Assembly (NCBI GenBank): GCA_020055645.1 | Contig: CM034547.1 | Coordinates: 48,114,909 to 48,178,908, forward strand | From: Tomocerus qinae | Taxonomy: Eukaryota; Arthropoda; Collembola; Entomobryomorpha; Tomoceridae | Direction of reading: 5' to 3' | Length of the DNA stretch: 64,000 bases | Shown here: positions 1 through 12,000 of the stretch, one piece after another | How positions within the stretch are numbered: the first letter of the stretch is position 1 | Layout: each line of letters begins with the position of its first letter | The notes under the pieces: generated by a model | The model's input: only the letters and a program-made list of their open reading frames with translations | The model's database searches: none | What the model was told of the DNA's origin: nothing | Made by a program: the position numbers and the translations under genes

Positions 1-1
1 G

Positions 2-70
2 ATGAAAGTTGATTCTCGTCCAAGTCATCAGATGAAGTTAAATGCGCCCTATGAATTCGCTGATGTGTAA
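2..70 (+). CDS. possible C-terminal end of an upstream gene (partial, uncertain)
   Basis: The window opens inside an open frame that runs to a TAA at 68-70. It would encode a tail ending NAPYEFADV. It is directly followed by AT-rich sequence that looks like 3' UTR (TTTTTATTATC). The composition is more coding-like than what follows, but only 23 codons are visible and the family is not recognised. It could equally be a chance open frame. The sequence left of the window would settle it. Confidence 0.2.
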   Translation: MKVDSRPSHQMKLNAPYEFADV

Positions 71-3000
71 TTGTAATTTTTATTATCTTTACAATGCATC
101 AGAAGCAGCCGCCTCATATTTTCGTTATTGGAAGATACCGTGTCGAAATTGCTGAACAAACCTTCATATTTCTATCCTGTACGGTCATGTCAATCGCTTG
201 TTCTCGACCTGTTAGTATAATATAGCATACTAAAAACTGAAGCAACCGTAATTGTAAGAGTTGTACTCGTTGTCCATGGTCTTTCAAATATATGTACATG
301 TCTTTGTAGAACAGATTTCAGTAGTGCTAAATTCTCAGGTTTGATAATGTACTTTTGTATAATTTCATTAATTTCGCTTGAAATTTTCCTAAGTTATATT
401 ATACCTCAAATGAATAATAGTACGTATATTAAGAAACAAGGAACTCCCATAAGATAACAAATCAGAAGAAGCCCGCTTTGTGTGCTAATCATTAAGGAAA
501 GACCATTAACTCAATAGAGAGATTGGATCATAGATCATAATAAGTGTCAAACCATTTAGTCTGTTTTATAGGGACATGAACAACCCTTTGTACACATTTG
601 ATGATTTGCATTTAAATAGACTTCATTTATTGTTTACATTCCTGAACATAGAAATTCCTTCGAATAGATAGCTATTGCAATGCAATGTGCAGTTGCATAT
701 TAAGCTCCACGCTAGTAACATAGATAATCCACTGCCCTAGTGTACATTTATCATCAGACAAAAAACAGTAACATGGGCTTTCCCCAAATAACAAAATTAG
801 GCATTTCAACCCGCCCAGTTTCCTTTCCTTTGGGTAAGTAGTAGTGCTAAGGCTAGGCAGATTACGTTTCATCTTAGGAGTCTTAGGGTGCTACGAAGAA
901 GTAATGAAGACATTACATAGGAACTTCCTCTTAATATTCCTAACTCATTTGCTAAAGCCCACACCGGCGATTGCTCATGTGGGAGTTACCATATTCACAT
1001 TAATTGTGTTTCATTAATCATCAGACGCATCCTTACATTGAACAGTAACATAGAACAGTATTATGGACTACTGCCGCACATTTTTTCAAGAAGATACAAA
1101 AGCACCTGTAATACATTCTTAAGTGTGATAACTTTACTTATTAGCATTTTGACTTTGTCTACACGGAACAGTTCAAATGACATTTAAAAAATATCAAGCC
1201 AGGGTCACAGTGTTTGCCATTCTGAACTTGAAATTCAGTACAAATATTTCAATAGCATTACATCGCCAGGGTTGTAAATACACTTCCTCTATTCCAATTC
1301 GAGAGCGAAGTAGAATCCTTTTGTCATGCTTTGTGTATCTGCATATGTGCAAATTAACACATTCCTATTCCTACCTATAGTACCAGGAATTTAGAGTGGA
1401 CTGAATTCAAAGGACCACGCTATTTAGAACACAATGTACAAGTATTATATATATGTTATCTTTCTTGTATTATGGATCCAGAATAAGTAAGGCAGTGCAG
1501 TGTTGCTAATTCGAGTCGACGGGAGTGCAGCAGAAGAATTATGGCAACTTCTGTCCTTAAAACGTCCCTTTTTTTAACGGATTCTTGTTGACAAGATTTA
1601 TTCGTGATATGGTGCAATTTATAAATTGTAAAAATTCTAGATGTAAAAATTTTTGTACCTCGTCAATTGTAGATCTATATTGTAAGATGCATTGTAGATG
1701 TAGATCAAAGTAGTATTATACTATATGTACATGTCTCCAAAATGCAATGTTAAGCCACAACAACAGGGTATTTCATTCTCATATGCATTTACTTTGATTT
1801 ACTTTAATTCTCTGACATAAGTATAAAAGACGAAGAGGGTAACATCAGAGATGTAGATGCAATGAATTTGTGTGAAGTGACCGGAAAGTGCAATAAATAC
1901 TGGAAGCAGGTTGCTCCCTTTCCTAATTGCTCTCGTCCTTTTAGGTCTTTTAATTTGAGGTGAGGCTGGTGATTAAGGATTGTGAATGGGCTACATAACA
2001 AAGAGATGCGAGTTCCAGCAGAAGTCTGACGGTAAAAGACTTTAGATTTGAAAGTACTTGAGTACACTATGAATGGTTTAAAATCCTTTTAACAACAGAG
2101 TTAATCTGTTTTAGTGTCCTGAGTCATGACATAACCATATCCTTATTTATACTATTTATACTTATCTCCACTCGCATTCGAAGTGCTTAGTGTTAATGTT
2201 ATAGCTTAGCTTTAGATTTCAAGCTGATCTTTTAGGCTAATGCTTACGATTAGAAGATAATCTGGAAAGCGTTCCTAACATAATGTGAGCTTTACTAACT
2301 ATGTAAGTAAAAGTTTACGACAGAAAGAATATTGCGAATGCACTCAACTCAGAATACTATTTGGGCATCTCTCCTATGTCACTGCACTCTTTCTCAAAGC
2401 GGTTTATAAGGCTGTCAACGTGTACAGAGTTTATATCCTATTATCTATGACTATACAGCTTATGATTATGATACGACAACCGCAAATGGCTTTTGTTAAG
2501 AGATTATCCGACCACATTTATGTCCGTGTCCACATATCACTTCATCCCGTCTTGTTTTTGCCTAGTCTTAAAGCAGGACATATTTCAAATCTCTAGAATT
2601 CCGCAAAACGACTATTTCTTGTACTTTTTATTGCTCTGAGATTCACTTTTGCAAGTTCACTCTTAGGTATTCTGTTCAGATTTGTCTAAGCAAACTCATT
2701 TTGCTATGTGCATAAATAACAGCGTGCGTAGTTAATTTTGACAGCAATTTTTGATTTAGTGACATTGTTATGACTTCATGCGTTATCATATATACGATTG
2801 AAATCCTTGAATTATTATCATGAAGCTATAATATAGAACATAAATACTAAAAATAGAAGTTCATTACAATAGCCATATTCTTGTGGAGCAGTGTAGATAT
2901 GAAATTCTTGAAAGTATTCCTTAATTTTACACAGACATGACTGAGTAACTATCCAGGGATTCTACAAACTTTTGTTTTTATTGCTTCCAACTTTTTCTTA

Positions 3001-6000
3001 CAACGAAATATTTCAGAATGTTGGATTGTAATCGATTTAGTTTAGTTTTAGATTAGCTACGTGCAGGCTCATAGAAAAATGTTTTTGCTGTGATGTTATT
3101 TCTGCGAAGTGATACGGAAATGATTGTGGTAGATCTACAAAAGATCATGATATAAAAGAATATGCAATTCAAGTTGGTTTCCGATTCCATTTTTTGGATG
3201 AGTGGATAGTGTGTTAGATATTGTAGAATAAAATTTTTAACTATCATCAATACAGTTTACATGATTTGAGAAAATTCCTACTGAACAATTGATAACATGC
3301 ACGAGTATTGTTTACTAGCAACATGTAAAGTACATTGCAAATAAATTACAAAAGAATGCGAATGGGTAGACTATAATAATATCGGTTGATCTCAGTAACT
3401 TTAATGCTCAATAAAATTATGTTGACTTTTTAGCAAATAACATGTAGTTTAGTTTGTGACTGCTGCGAGTTAGTTCAGGTCATGCATTGAAATCAATCGC
3501 GATAGGACATTAATTCATGACTCGACGTGATTTATAACTTATGACTGACTGAAGTATATACTTTCTATAGCAAGTACAATATTTTTAGTTCCTTTTGATC
3601 ATGTTTGTTGTCAGTACGTAACCCTGAAAAAATCAATTGGAGAATCATCCCATTTCATTGCTTTTCATGTGTTTGAGTAAAGCATGTACTTACCTTGTTT
3701 GACAAACGGAACTAGCATAGCTTACAAGGTCAGGTCACACAATAAAAGATAAGAAAAACTTTCACGAGTATCTTCAACAAAACATCAAAAGCTAAAACGA
3801 AACGAGATTCATCCAATAAATATCTTTTAGTTGGGTACCTTGTAAAGCCAAACTATTTATATGCTCCAGTGCAGTAGTACCTACTATATTTTATTATACT
3901 TCTATCTACAAAGGTATTGCATTAACAATGTATATAAAAAGTCAGTCTTTGTCAAAAATCAATATGATGCAATCTAGGTTTTATGTTCAATCTTCAATTG
4001 ATTTCTGTCAACATATTCCTCAAATATTCGGTAGACAAAATTTTTCCTAGTATCGATTATTACAGCATGTCGAATGTTTAGGAAAGTTTCTATTATACTA
4101 TGTAAAACTATAACTTTCTGATGAGTTTCTCTAAGGTTTTAAATAATGCATGTGTAATTGTACAAGAAAATAGTGTGAAAGATACATATGCCCGACACTA
4201 GAGACAGAGTAATATCATACGGACCGTTTCACGTGTCAGGAATAACAAGACATGAAATTTTCGAAAACGTATGATATTCAATGTAAACTTTTCAGTTGCA
4301 CAGAACATGTTCGTTTATCAAGTTATCGGGAGACAAACTGTCATCAGTTACATTTTTGTTCCTGTCGGCTTACTGTACAACATGTAACAATTGCTTCCTA
4401 AAACAAAGTTTTGTTGATGTCATAAAGTCATAATATGACATTTATAAGAATAAGTCCACAAGTCCACAGCATACATAACAATCATTTGTGAGCAGACATG
4501 TCAACCAAAATCAAAAGTGGAATCTAGTGTTGTATTATTATTATTCTAAAAGCCCTTTTAAGGATCTAGGATCTAAATCAATATTCTATCAATAATAATT
4601 AATTAATAATAAATTAATAAATGGTTTTAAAGTAACAAACTGCAAAAGAAGGTCCATAGGAATTTACACATTATATTACAAAAAGTTACTACCAATTAAA
4701 TTGAATGATTGCGTCTAAAAACTAATAGAAAGTAGTTAGCTAAATGACAATTTGAGAAAATAAATGTCAATTTGCATTCTAAGTGTTGCAAGTAGATGCA
4801 AGTGTAAGTGTTATTACCTTTTACGCTACCTTTAAGTAACGCATTTTTTGATTGTCATAGAGGATTAAGGTTATTTGACACAACTACATTCAAATAAATC
4901 AAGTGTTAGTATACGGCATAAATTTTCTGTACATTTGATAATCATCGATATGACTTTAGAATCATTGCCACTTGCGCCAGCAAGACTTATCTGTAAACGA
5001 TCAGAAAAACAATATTGATGGAATAATCTTGTGGATTATAGTAATTCACGTACACGTGGTTTATTACTTGCCCCCTGCTTTTCAAACAATAAAACTTTTA
5101 AATAATATTGATTCAAGATAGTTTTGACCAAGCCATTTTGTTCATATGCACGTAAGTATATCTAAGAAATTATTTAAGCAGGAGACCTTCGATTCGCTCT
5201 TGACAATCATTTATCAGCAGCGGCGAGTGTAAGATATACTGGAAACACAAAACGTATATTAATCTGAAGGTGAATCTTGAATCTACGTGCATATGTTATT
5301 GTGAAGATTCTATAGCGGCCATAAGGATCTTATTACTCTCTGTGAAATATTGGCTAGAGATGTTTCTCGTGGCATTGGCTTGCATAGAGAGATTAATCTC
5401 TCTGTAGTTTAAAGGAAGCGTTGCTTGGCTTGTGCTTGACATGGCTTATTGTTGATGTGTACTAACTAACGACATAGTGCAAGAGTCAGAGAAAACTTTT
5501 ACTACTGCTTTATGTTACATTTTAATCTGTATTATTGCAATGAAATTCTTCCACTTACTACATAAGTAGTATGATGTTTCTTATTAATGGCTTTGATGTC
5601 AGATTCTCAACTGTATGGCCAACTGCAGGCTGTTAGATAATAAATAATCATATTATTTCCCATTTGGATGCAAAGCTCGTGGTGTCAGTGCAGTGGCTTG
5701 CCGCGGCGAACTTGTGCCTGTCGAGTGGACGTAATTCACATTTACTATTTCACATTATCATATTATAGTACATGGATGCATTTCAACCGGGTTTGCACTA
5801 TGCAAAGCTATTCCAAGCAGTTACATTGAATTCTAAACTAGACATTTATCACAAGAAATGTACCTAGCAGTAAACTTCCAGAAGATCTTACTACGTTATG
5901 TAATCGTTATCAAATCTAATGAATACTATAAATAAGTACGTGCATTTACTATACAAACATTGTAGGCACTCTAAAACCAAGAAATTGCTTTGCATTAAAC

Positions 6001-9000
6001 AATAAATGTGCTATCTCTATTATTATGTTTCGCATCCATATGTTATAATGTTACATCTTTTATGTGAAATGGCCACCATATGATACCTCACATGGTTCTT
6101 AGTTCAAACAAACATGAATTAAATAGATTAGAAGCCTGGAGAAGCGTCTACTAGATAGTACTACCCATTTGTGACAAAATTAACTACAATCCTATATGAA
6201 AATTAAACATTGAATCCCTGTTCGATCAATTTTCATGATGTTCTTGTTATGTAGGTTAAATACATAGGTTTTAACTAAGTTTTGCTAACTATATCCTATT
6301 CAATGACATAAATAGCAGTAAAATATTCTCTCTTAAATCATCGTTAGGTGTTTTTCTAATTTCTATGTAATACAAGTAGTTAGTAGGGGTGGAGAAAGTA
6401 TATGGAAAGTAAATTCATGGTCATGACTTCTACCGTAATAATATGCACATGGTGATTAAAAGAAGATGACTCGATCTTCAAAGTCCAGATATATGTTTTG
6501 TAGAAGGAGATCAAAACGTCTTCAGTAGTAAGCTTTAATTCAATGCTTATGTTTTCCCGCTACCTTTACTGTTTGTACAAGCTATGTACATTTCATTACA
6601 TGCATTCCAAATAATCGCATTAGATTTTCAGATTTGAAAAACTACATCAATAAAGATGTTATCAACACAAATAGTACGATGAGTGTGGTTCTTTCTATCT
6701 ATAGGTATCAATTTAGTCAAACGATTATACTGATTAAGCTATACAATAATTTAATTGGAGTGGGATAACAATCCTCACGTATTTTTAGACGATAACAGAG
6801 AAGATAAATATTTACTTATCTCTTAGATCAAACTTTCTACTTACCATGCATGTAATATTACTTTGGCTAATGCAATGATAAGGGTAATGATGATTTTAAT
6901 AGAGCAAAGAATAATAATAAAACATCTAACAGGTACCTGCATACTAGCAAGCAATAATCAAAAGCGTATGATGCGAAATTAATGCTTACTAACCAATTGC
7001 GCTTCTGAAAATAACGAAAGTGATTTTGAATTTAATTTATAAATGACTGGGAGGAAATGAGCAACAATAAAGCCGGAAGGGTTGGGTTATTCCTTTTCAA
7101 TTCCAATGTATATCTGTACCACTTGTGTGTAAAATGCTTGCTAATATTTATTATACGTCTCTACTGTTACAACTGCTGGAACACAATCGTCTCAATTTGA
7201 CGACACGAGTAGGCATCCCCTTGTAATTACGTCTACTCTTTTGTGCTTCTAACAATTCAGTACCACCGTCTCTGCATTTTACATTACAATACGATTTTTT
7301 ATTTAATTTCATACACAGTAATAACATGAGTTTGCTGTTAAGTAGGATAGAGAACTATATCTAAGAAAACACAACCTACCTCTATCTAGCATTAATGAAA
7401 TAGCAGACACTGAGAGCATTAAATGCAGGCATAATAGACCAGATGTGAAAAAAGAATTTTACAATGAAACTAAACATGCGTAATGTTGCATTTAATTTTA
7501 TTATCAAATTGAGATTAAAATTTCCTTTGGACAGAAAATATAATTTATCCAATTGTTATTACTAAGTATCGAATCAAAAACAAAAGAGCTTGCATATTTT
7601 TAATTTCCTTATGAGATCGTTAAAAATGTCGATAAAATCTATTTTGTATGCATTTCTCCATATTCACTATAAAATTAACTCTTTGAAGCACATCAAATAT
7701 GATTTAAATGATTTGAATCAGGATAATCAGGAATTCTGTGTCGTTTATGCACGTAATCACGCAATGCTAAAATACTTAATCATTCAAAGTTTTGAGCTGC
7801 ATTAAATATGTGATTGAGTTAGTTTAAATGAGCCTTGTGTGCCATTCGATGTATTGGATACTAAAGGATTGTGACATGACTATTGATTTTGTTGCAAATT
7901 CATGACTGAATAGTATTACAGAGAGTAGAATGAAAAACATCATTGACAGGGTCATGTTGTGTATCGTGAGGCATTAAAAGTGGAAACAAGCTAATTCAAG
8001 CACAAACAACAAAAATACTGATTCAAGCTATTTATGTGACTAGTATGAAAAGAAAGAGTAAACAGGAAGAGTTAACAAGTAATGAAAATCAACTTCATGG
8101 GCAACTCATCAGTCTCCAGTGATCCTCATTATAATTGTTGAGCTTGTGCAGTGAAGAAGTATTTTCACAAAGAGCTGACATTCGCATAAATCTCTGCTAT
8201 AATGCAAACCGAATGTGCAGTACAAGTGATGTTGACAATTAAGAATGCATCCATGAAACTAATTTGGATTTGGAGATGTCATGGAATGGCAAGTTGATTG
8301 GAACGCGAGGTCAGAAATACTACCGTTTTTTTGCTGTCAACATCTGCCACTTATTTGGAGGAATGATTGCCACTTGCCACAATAAAGTTGTATAATTCTG
8401 TAACAGGGCATTGTGCAGTGGAGCTCAGTGTTTCATTCACATGATTTGCTCTTTTCATCCTATTCCACAGGTCCGTGCATAAAAACGCTTTAGTTATGGT
8501 TTTGGTTTGGTTAGCTTGTTTCCACATTGCTCGTACATGTGAATGAATAAGAACAAGATCGTGATGACGATGAGCTTGTTCTTGATGTAGTTAGGTCAGA
8601 GATGCTGCAATTGCATGGTTTCATGTGGGTTCTAATATACACAATGGTAAATAAGCATAACATCCCTGCTTAAATGCACGGAAACAGATTGCACTATGAT
8701 ATTCAAATATGTTTACTTGTATATGAGTGGTTTGCATACTAATACCATATAGATTGTAATCCTTTTAGATTTGTGTTTTGTTTTGTGGTCGCGTCAACTG
8801 AGTCGAAAGAAACGAGTGTGTAGTGTGTGTGTGCAATTGTAATCTAAACCTTGGTCTTGCAATTTATATCTAGTGGATGCTTGTAGTTTGTAAGCATAGC
8901 AAAATCAATATGAGTATAGGAGATAGTATGGGATATGCATTCATATATCAGCAATTATCATAACTTAGATCTTTCATCTGCCAGGGCAGGACAATGTTTA

Positions 9001-9080
9001 TGTGTAGTTGTAGCACATTTTCTGAGGTGTGAATGTGCAAATGCAGTTAATGATGAATGTGTCTTACTATTGTATTACAG
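71..9080. other. non-coding stretch, no gene recognised
   Basis: About 9 kb of AT-rich sequence with only short open frames of unconvincing composition. It probably holds the 3' UTR of an upstream gene and/or 5' exons and introns of the PDZ-domain gene whose first visible exon begins at 9081. That exon opens in phase 0 with no initiator nearby, so at least one earlier exon must lie here or further left. I could not identify it. Confidence 0.5.
5386..5403. repeat. 18 bp perfect palindrome
   Basis: AGAGAGATTAATCTCTCT reads the same on both strands. It could form a short cruciform or be a dimeric protein-binding site. Nothing around it identifies a role. Confidence 0.5.
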
Positions 9081-12000
9081 GAACCACAAAAATATTCCGT
9101 AGCTCTGAAAGGTCACGATTTTACCGGTTTGGGATTCAGCATTTGTGGTAACATGAGAGATGGGATCTTCGTCAAGGACGTTATGCAAAGGGGCCCAGCA
9201 GCTGAATCTAAGCAAGTTCTTCCAGGTACATTTGGAGTTTCTATGATTTTTTACTCACAAATATTTATTACCTCGTATAAAAGTTTCCTATAAACATTGG
9301 AGAATGACTCATCGAATCAATGAGTTGACATATTTAGGCGAGTAATTCTTCAAGCATTTTTTAAATGAATTGACATGACAGCGTTAAATGGTCGATCAAT
9401 TAAGGTCGAAGTTATGCGAGTAAAGGTTGTAACTAAAGGAATTCAATTTAACTGTCTTTTTACAGGCGATCAAATAACAGGAATGACAGTGTGCTTTAAA
9501 CACATGGTATTGGAAGATGCCATCACGTTGCTCTCGTATGCATCCCCATATGAGGTGAATCTGGACATGCTGAGGCTGTCCGAGAAGTCATTGCCTCACA
9601 AAGGGATTATGGTGTCAAGCCCGTCGCATCCATCAGGCAGCTCCTCAGCAAACAGCAACACACTTGAAAGGGTGTGTCACCCATTCTTCAAGAGTCAATC
9701 AATCGACGACTTAAGAAAGGTATACTGCCTTTTATATATTTAATATGATGATGCATCCTTCCTACACGTCCATCCTAAATTGATAAATGCACTGTGCCAA
9801 TGCACGTTCACAAACAATCCACCATGCACTCGTATCAATAGTTATCAATCGAACACATGCTTAATACGTATTTAACTTACTGTTAGTGCATTGGATTAAA
9901 CTATTATCATCCTACCATTACTATTTTGTGTACACAGTGATACTTAGAATTTAAAACCATAGTAGTATATAGCAGTCTTAGTAGTAACAATTTGAATCTT
10001 TACGAGGAGACCAAGGGGAACTGGTAATATGTTTTCTGATGTATTACAAAATATGATAATCCGATATGATCAGAAAAGGAGATAGGTAGTATTTTATACT
10101 CACAGCTATCTCTGTTTCAATCTTCAATAAACATTTAATATAGGCATTTTTCTAAGGAAGGGTCAGCTATAGAAAGTCTCTATAAGAAGGCTGTCCAAGA
10201 CTAATTCATTTATTATAATCCACCTGTATTACGTAGAGATTTATTAATCTTAACCACATGCACTTTTTTAATTGCAGCAGAAGTGTGTTGAATTAGAAAA
10301 CTGTTCTTCTGAGAATGGATAAACTGTAATACGAACAAATATCTCTTAGTGTATTTAGTTTATGCTCAAAAAATAATAACCAACACTAACACTCATCTTT
10401 TCAACCAGTAAACCACCAAATCTAACTTTAATTTGTATGAAAATATATTTAATTGCATCTAGTAAAATAAATATCGGAATGAACATTTAAAAAAATTTCA
10501 GAGTACACGTTTTTGTATCCTTTAAAAAATCAGACAATATTATGTACTTATTATCATGCGTGAACTGGTTTAGATCCAATTTGCATACTAACATGCACTG
10601 GTTTTGGTTATTAGAAGATATAGGATTAGATTTAGGATTCAAATCAGAATCCACAAAAATAACCTCCTACACAGTTCATCGGTAGACCAAGGTAAAAATG
10701 TAATGCAGTTACAGCGTCTGTCTGTACTTTGAAGATGTTTAAATACATATATTTGCTATCTGAAGTTATAGCCGTATTTTCGTTGATGACTATTTAAAAG
10801 GAGTTGCTGTTGGATAACTCAAAACAACATTTGTTTGTACCTAGCTATTTATAATACTACTATCCAATAGTTTGTAAGTACCTGTTAGCCTAAATAGCAT
10901 CTACTAAAGACAAATTATACATGTATCTGTTTACTTGCTGTGAGCTGTATGTAAAAAATACAGATAAAGTAACTGTTGACACGGTATCCGGTATTCCCTT
11001 GGCACGGCAACTAAAACTACTGATGAATTTAGCAGTGCACTGAATGCGGTGCAAGAGTATGCAATACCAAAGTATGCAGTGATGGTAGTATGCCAAATAA
11101 ATAGGCTAATGCTATTTTAGGCAGAGAACTACGAGAGTCTCAAATAGAGAGAGAGCCTGTCTCCGGAACGGGAGAAGGAGGAGAAGATCTTCTGAGAGAA
11201 GAAATGCTTCTGAGGGAAAATGGCCCTCGGACAACTCTATTTATATAAAGATGCTCCTCCTCTCCCAAAATTACTTTGTTGCCATTGGCTAGGCCAAATG
11301 GAACATTCCAAGTTGTTTCCAAACAACTGGAAACCTAGGAAACGAATCGGTATTCGTGACACAGCTCCCCCTCCAAACTGAGTTCTCTAGGAGGTTTTAT
11401 TGACTTTACAATTTTTCATCATCAAACAACATCAATTTACAAATTCAAAATTCACATAACAAGATTTACGAGACAAATAGATATTGAACATTACAGTCTA
11501 ATTACAAAAGGAAATATACATTTTACATAATAATACAAGAAAATAAACATAGAAAGAAACACTTTCACTTCCTCTAGGTGTAATCTCCTCCAGTAAACAT
11601 GGTCCGGTGTCGATACTCCTCGATATACTCTCCCCCTCCTCCAGAAATTGGCATTCTAGTACTTGAAATCCATTGAATCCACTAGTAGGTGGTAGTAGTC
11701 CTTAGAATCCTTTCTCGTACGACAATTATCCATTTACTCGTTTGACAGTCATCCACTTTCTCGTACGACAATAATCCATCTCCAATTTTCTTCGTCTTTA
11801 AAGTGCAGACATTTCTTCGCCTAATCCTCGAGAACAACATTTTGATTCTCATACGACATTTTTGAAAACTTTCATTTTACTAAAACTTTCTCCAGTGGTA
11901 GCTTCGTTTTGTAGTAGCATGCTTAATCAATTCATCATTCACTGCGACCCGGGCTCGAACTCGAGACTGACGGATCCGCTTAACAAGAACCATTTTGGTT

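Noticed and set aside
11140-11322. 60-codon minus-strand frame repeated exactly at 13505-13687
   Set aside because: It lies wholly in the LTR of the non-autonomous element; the repetition reflects the two LTR copies, not a duplicated gene.
11930-11995. tRNA-like sequence in the non-autonomous LTR element
   Set aside because: The minus strand has a B-box-like AGTTCGAGCC, but flanking bases do not pair as a T-arm or acceptor stem. No tRNA can be folded.
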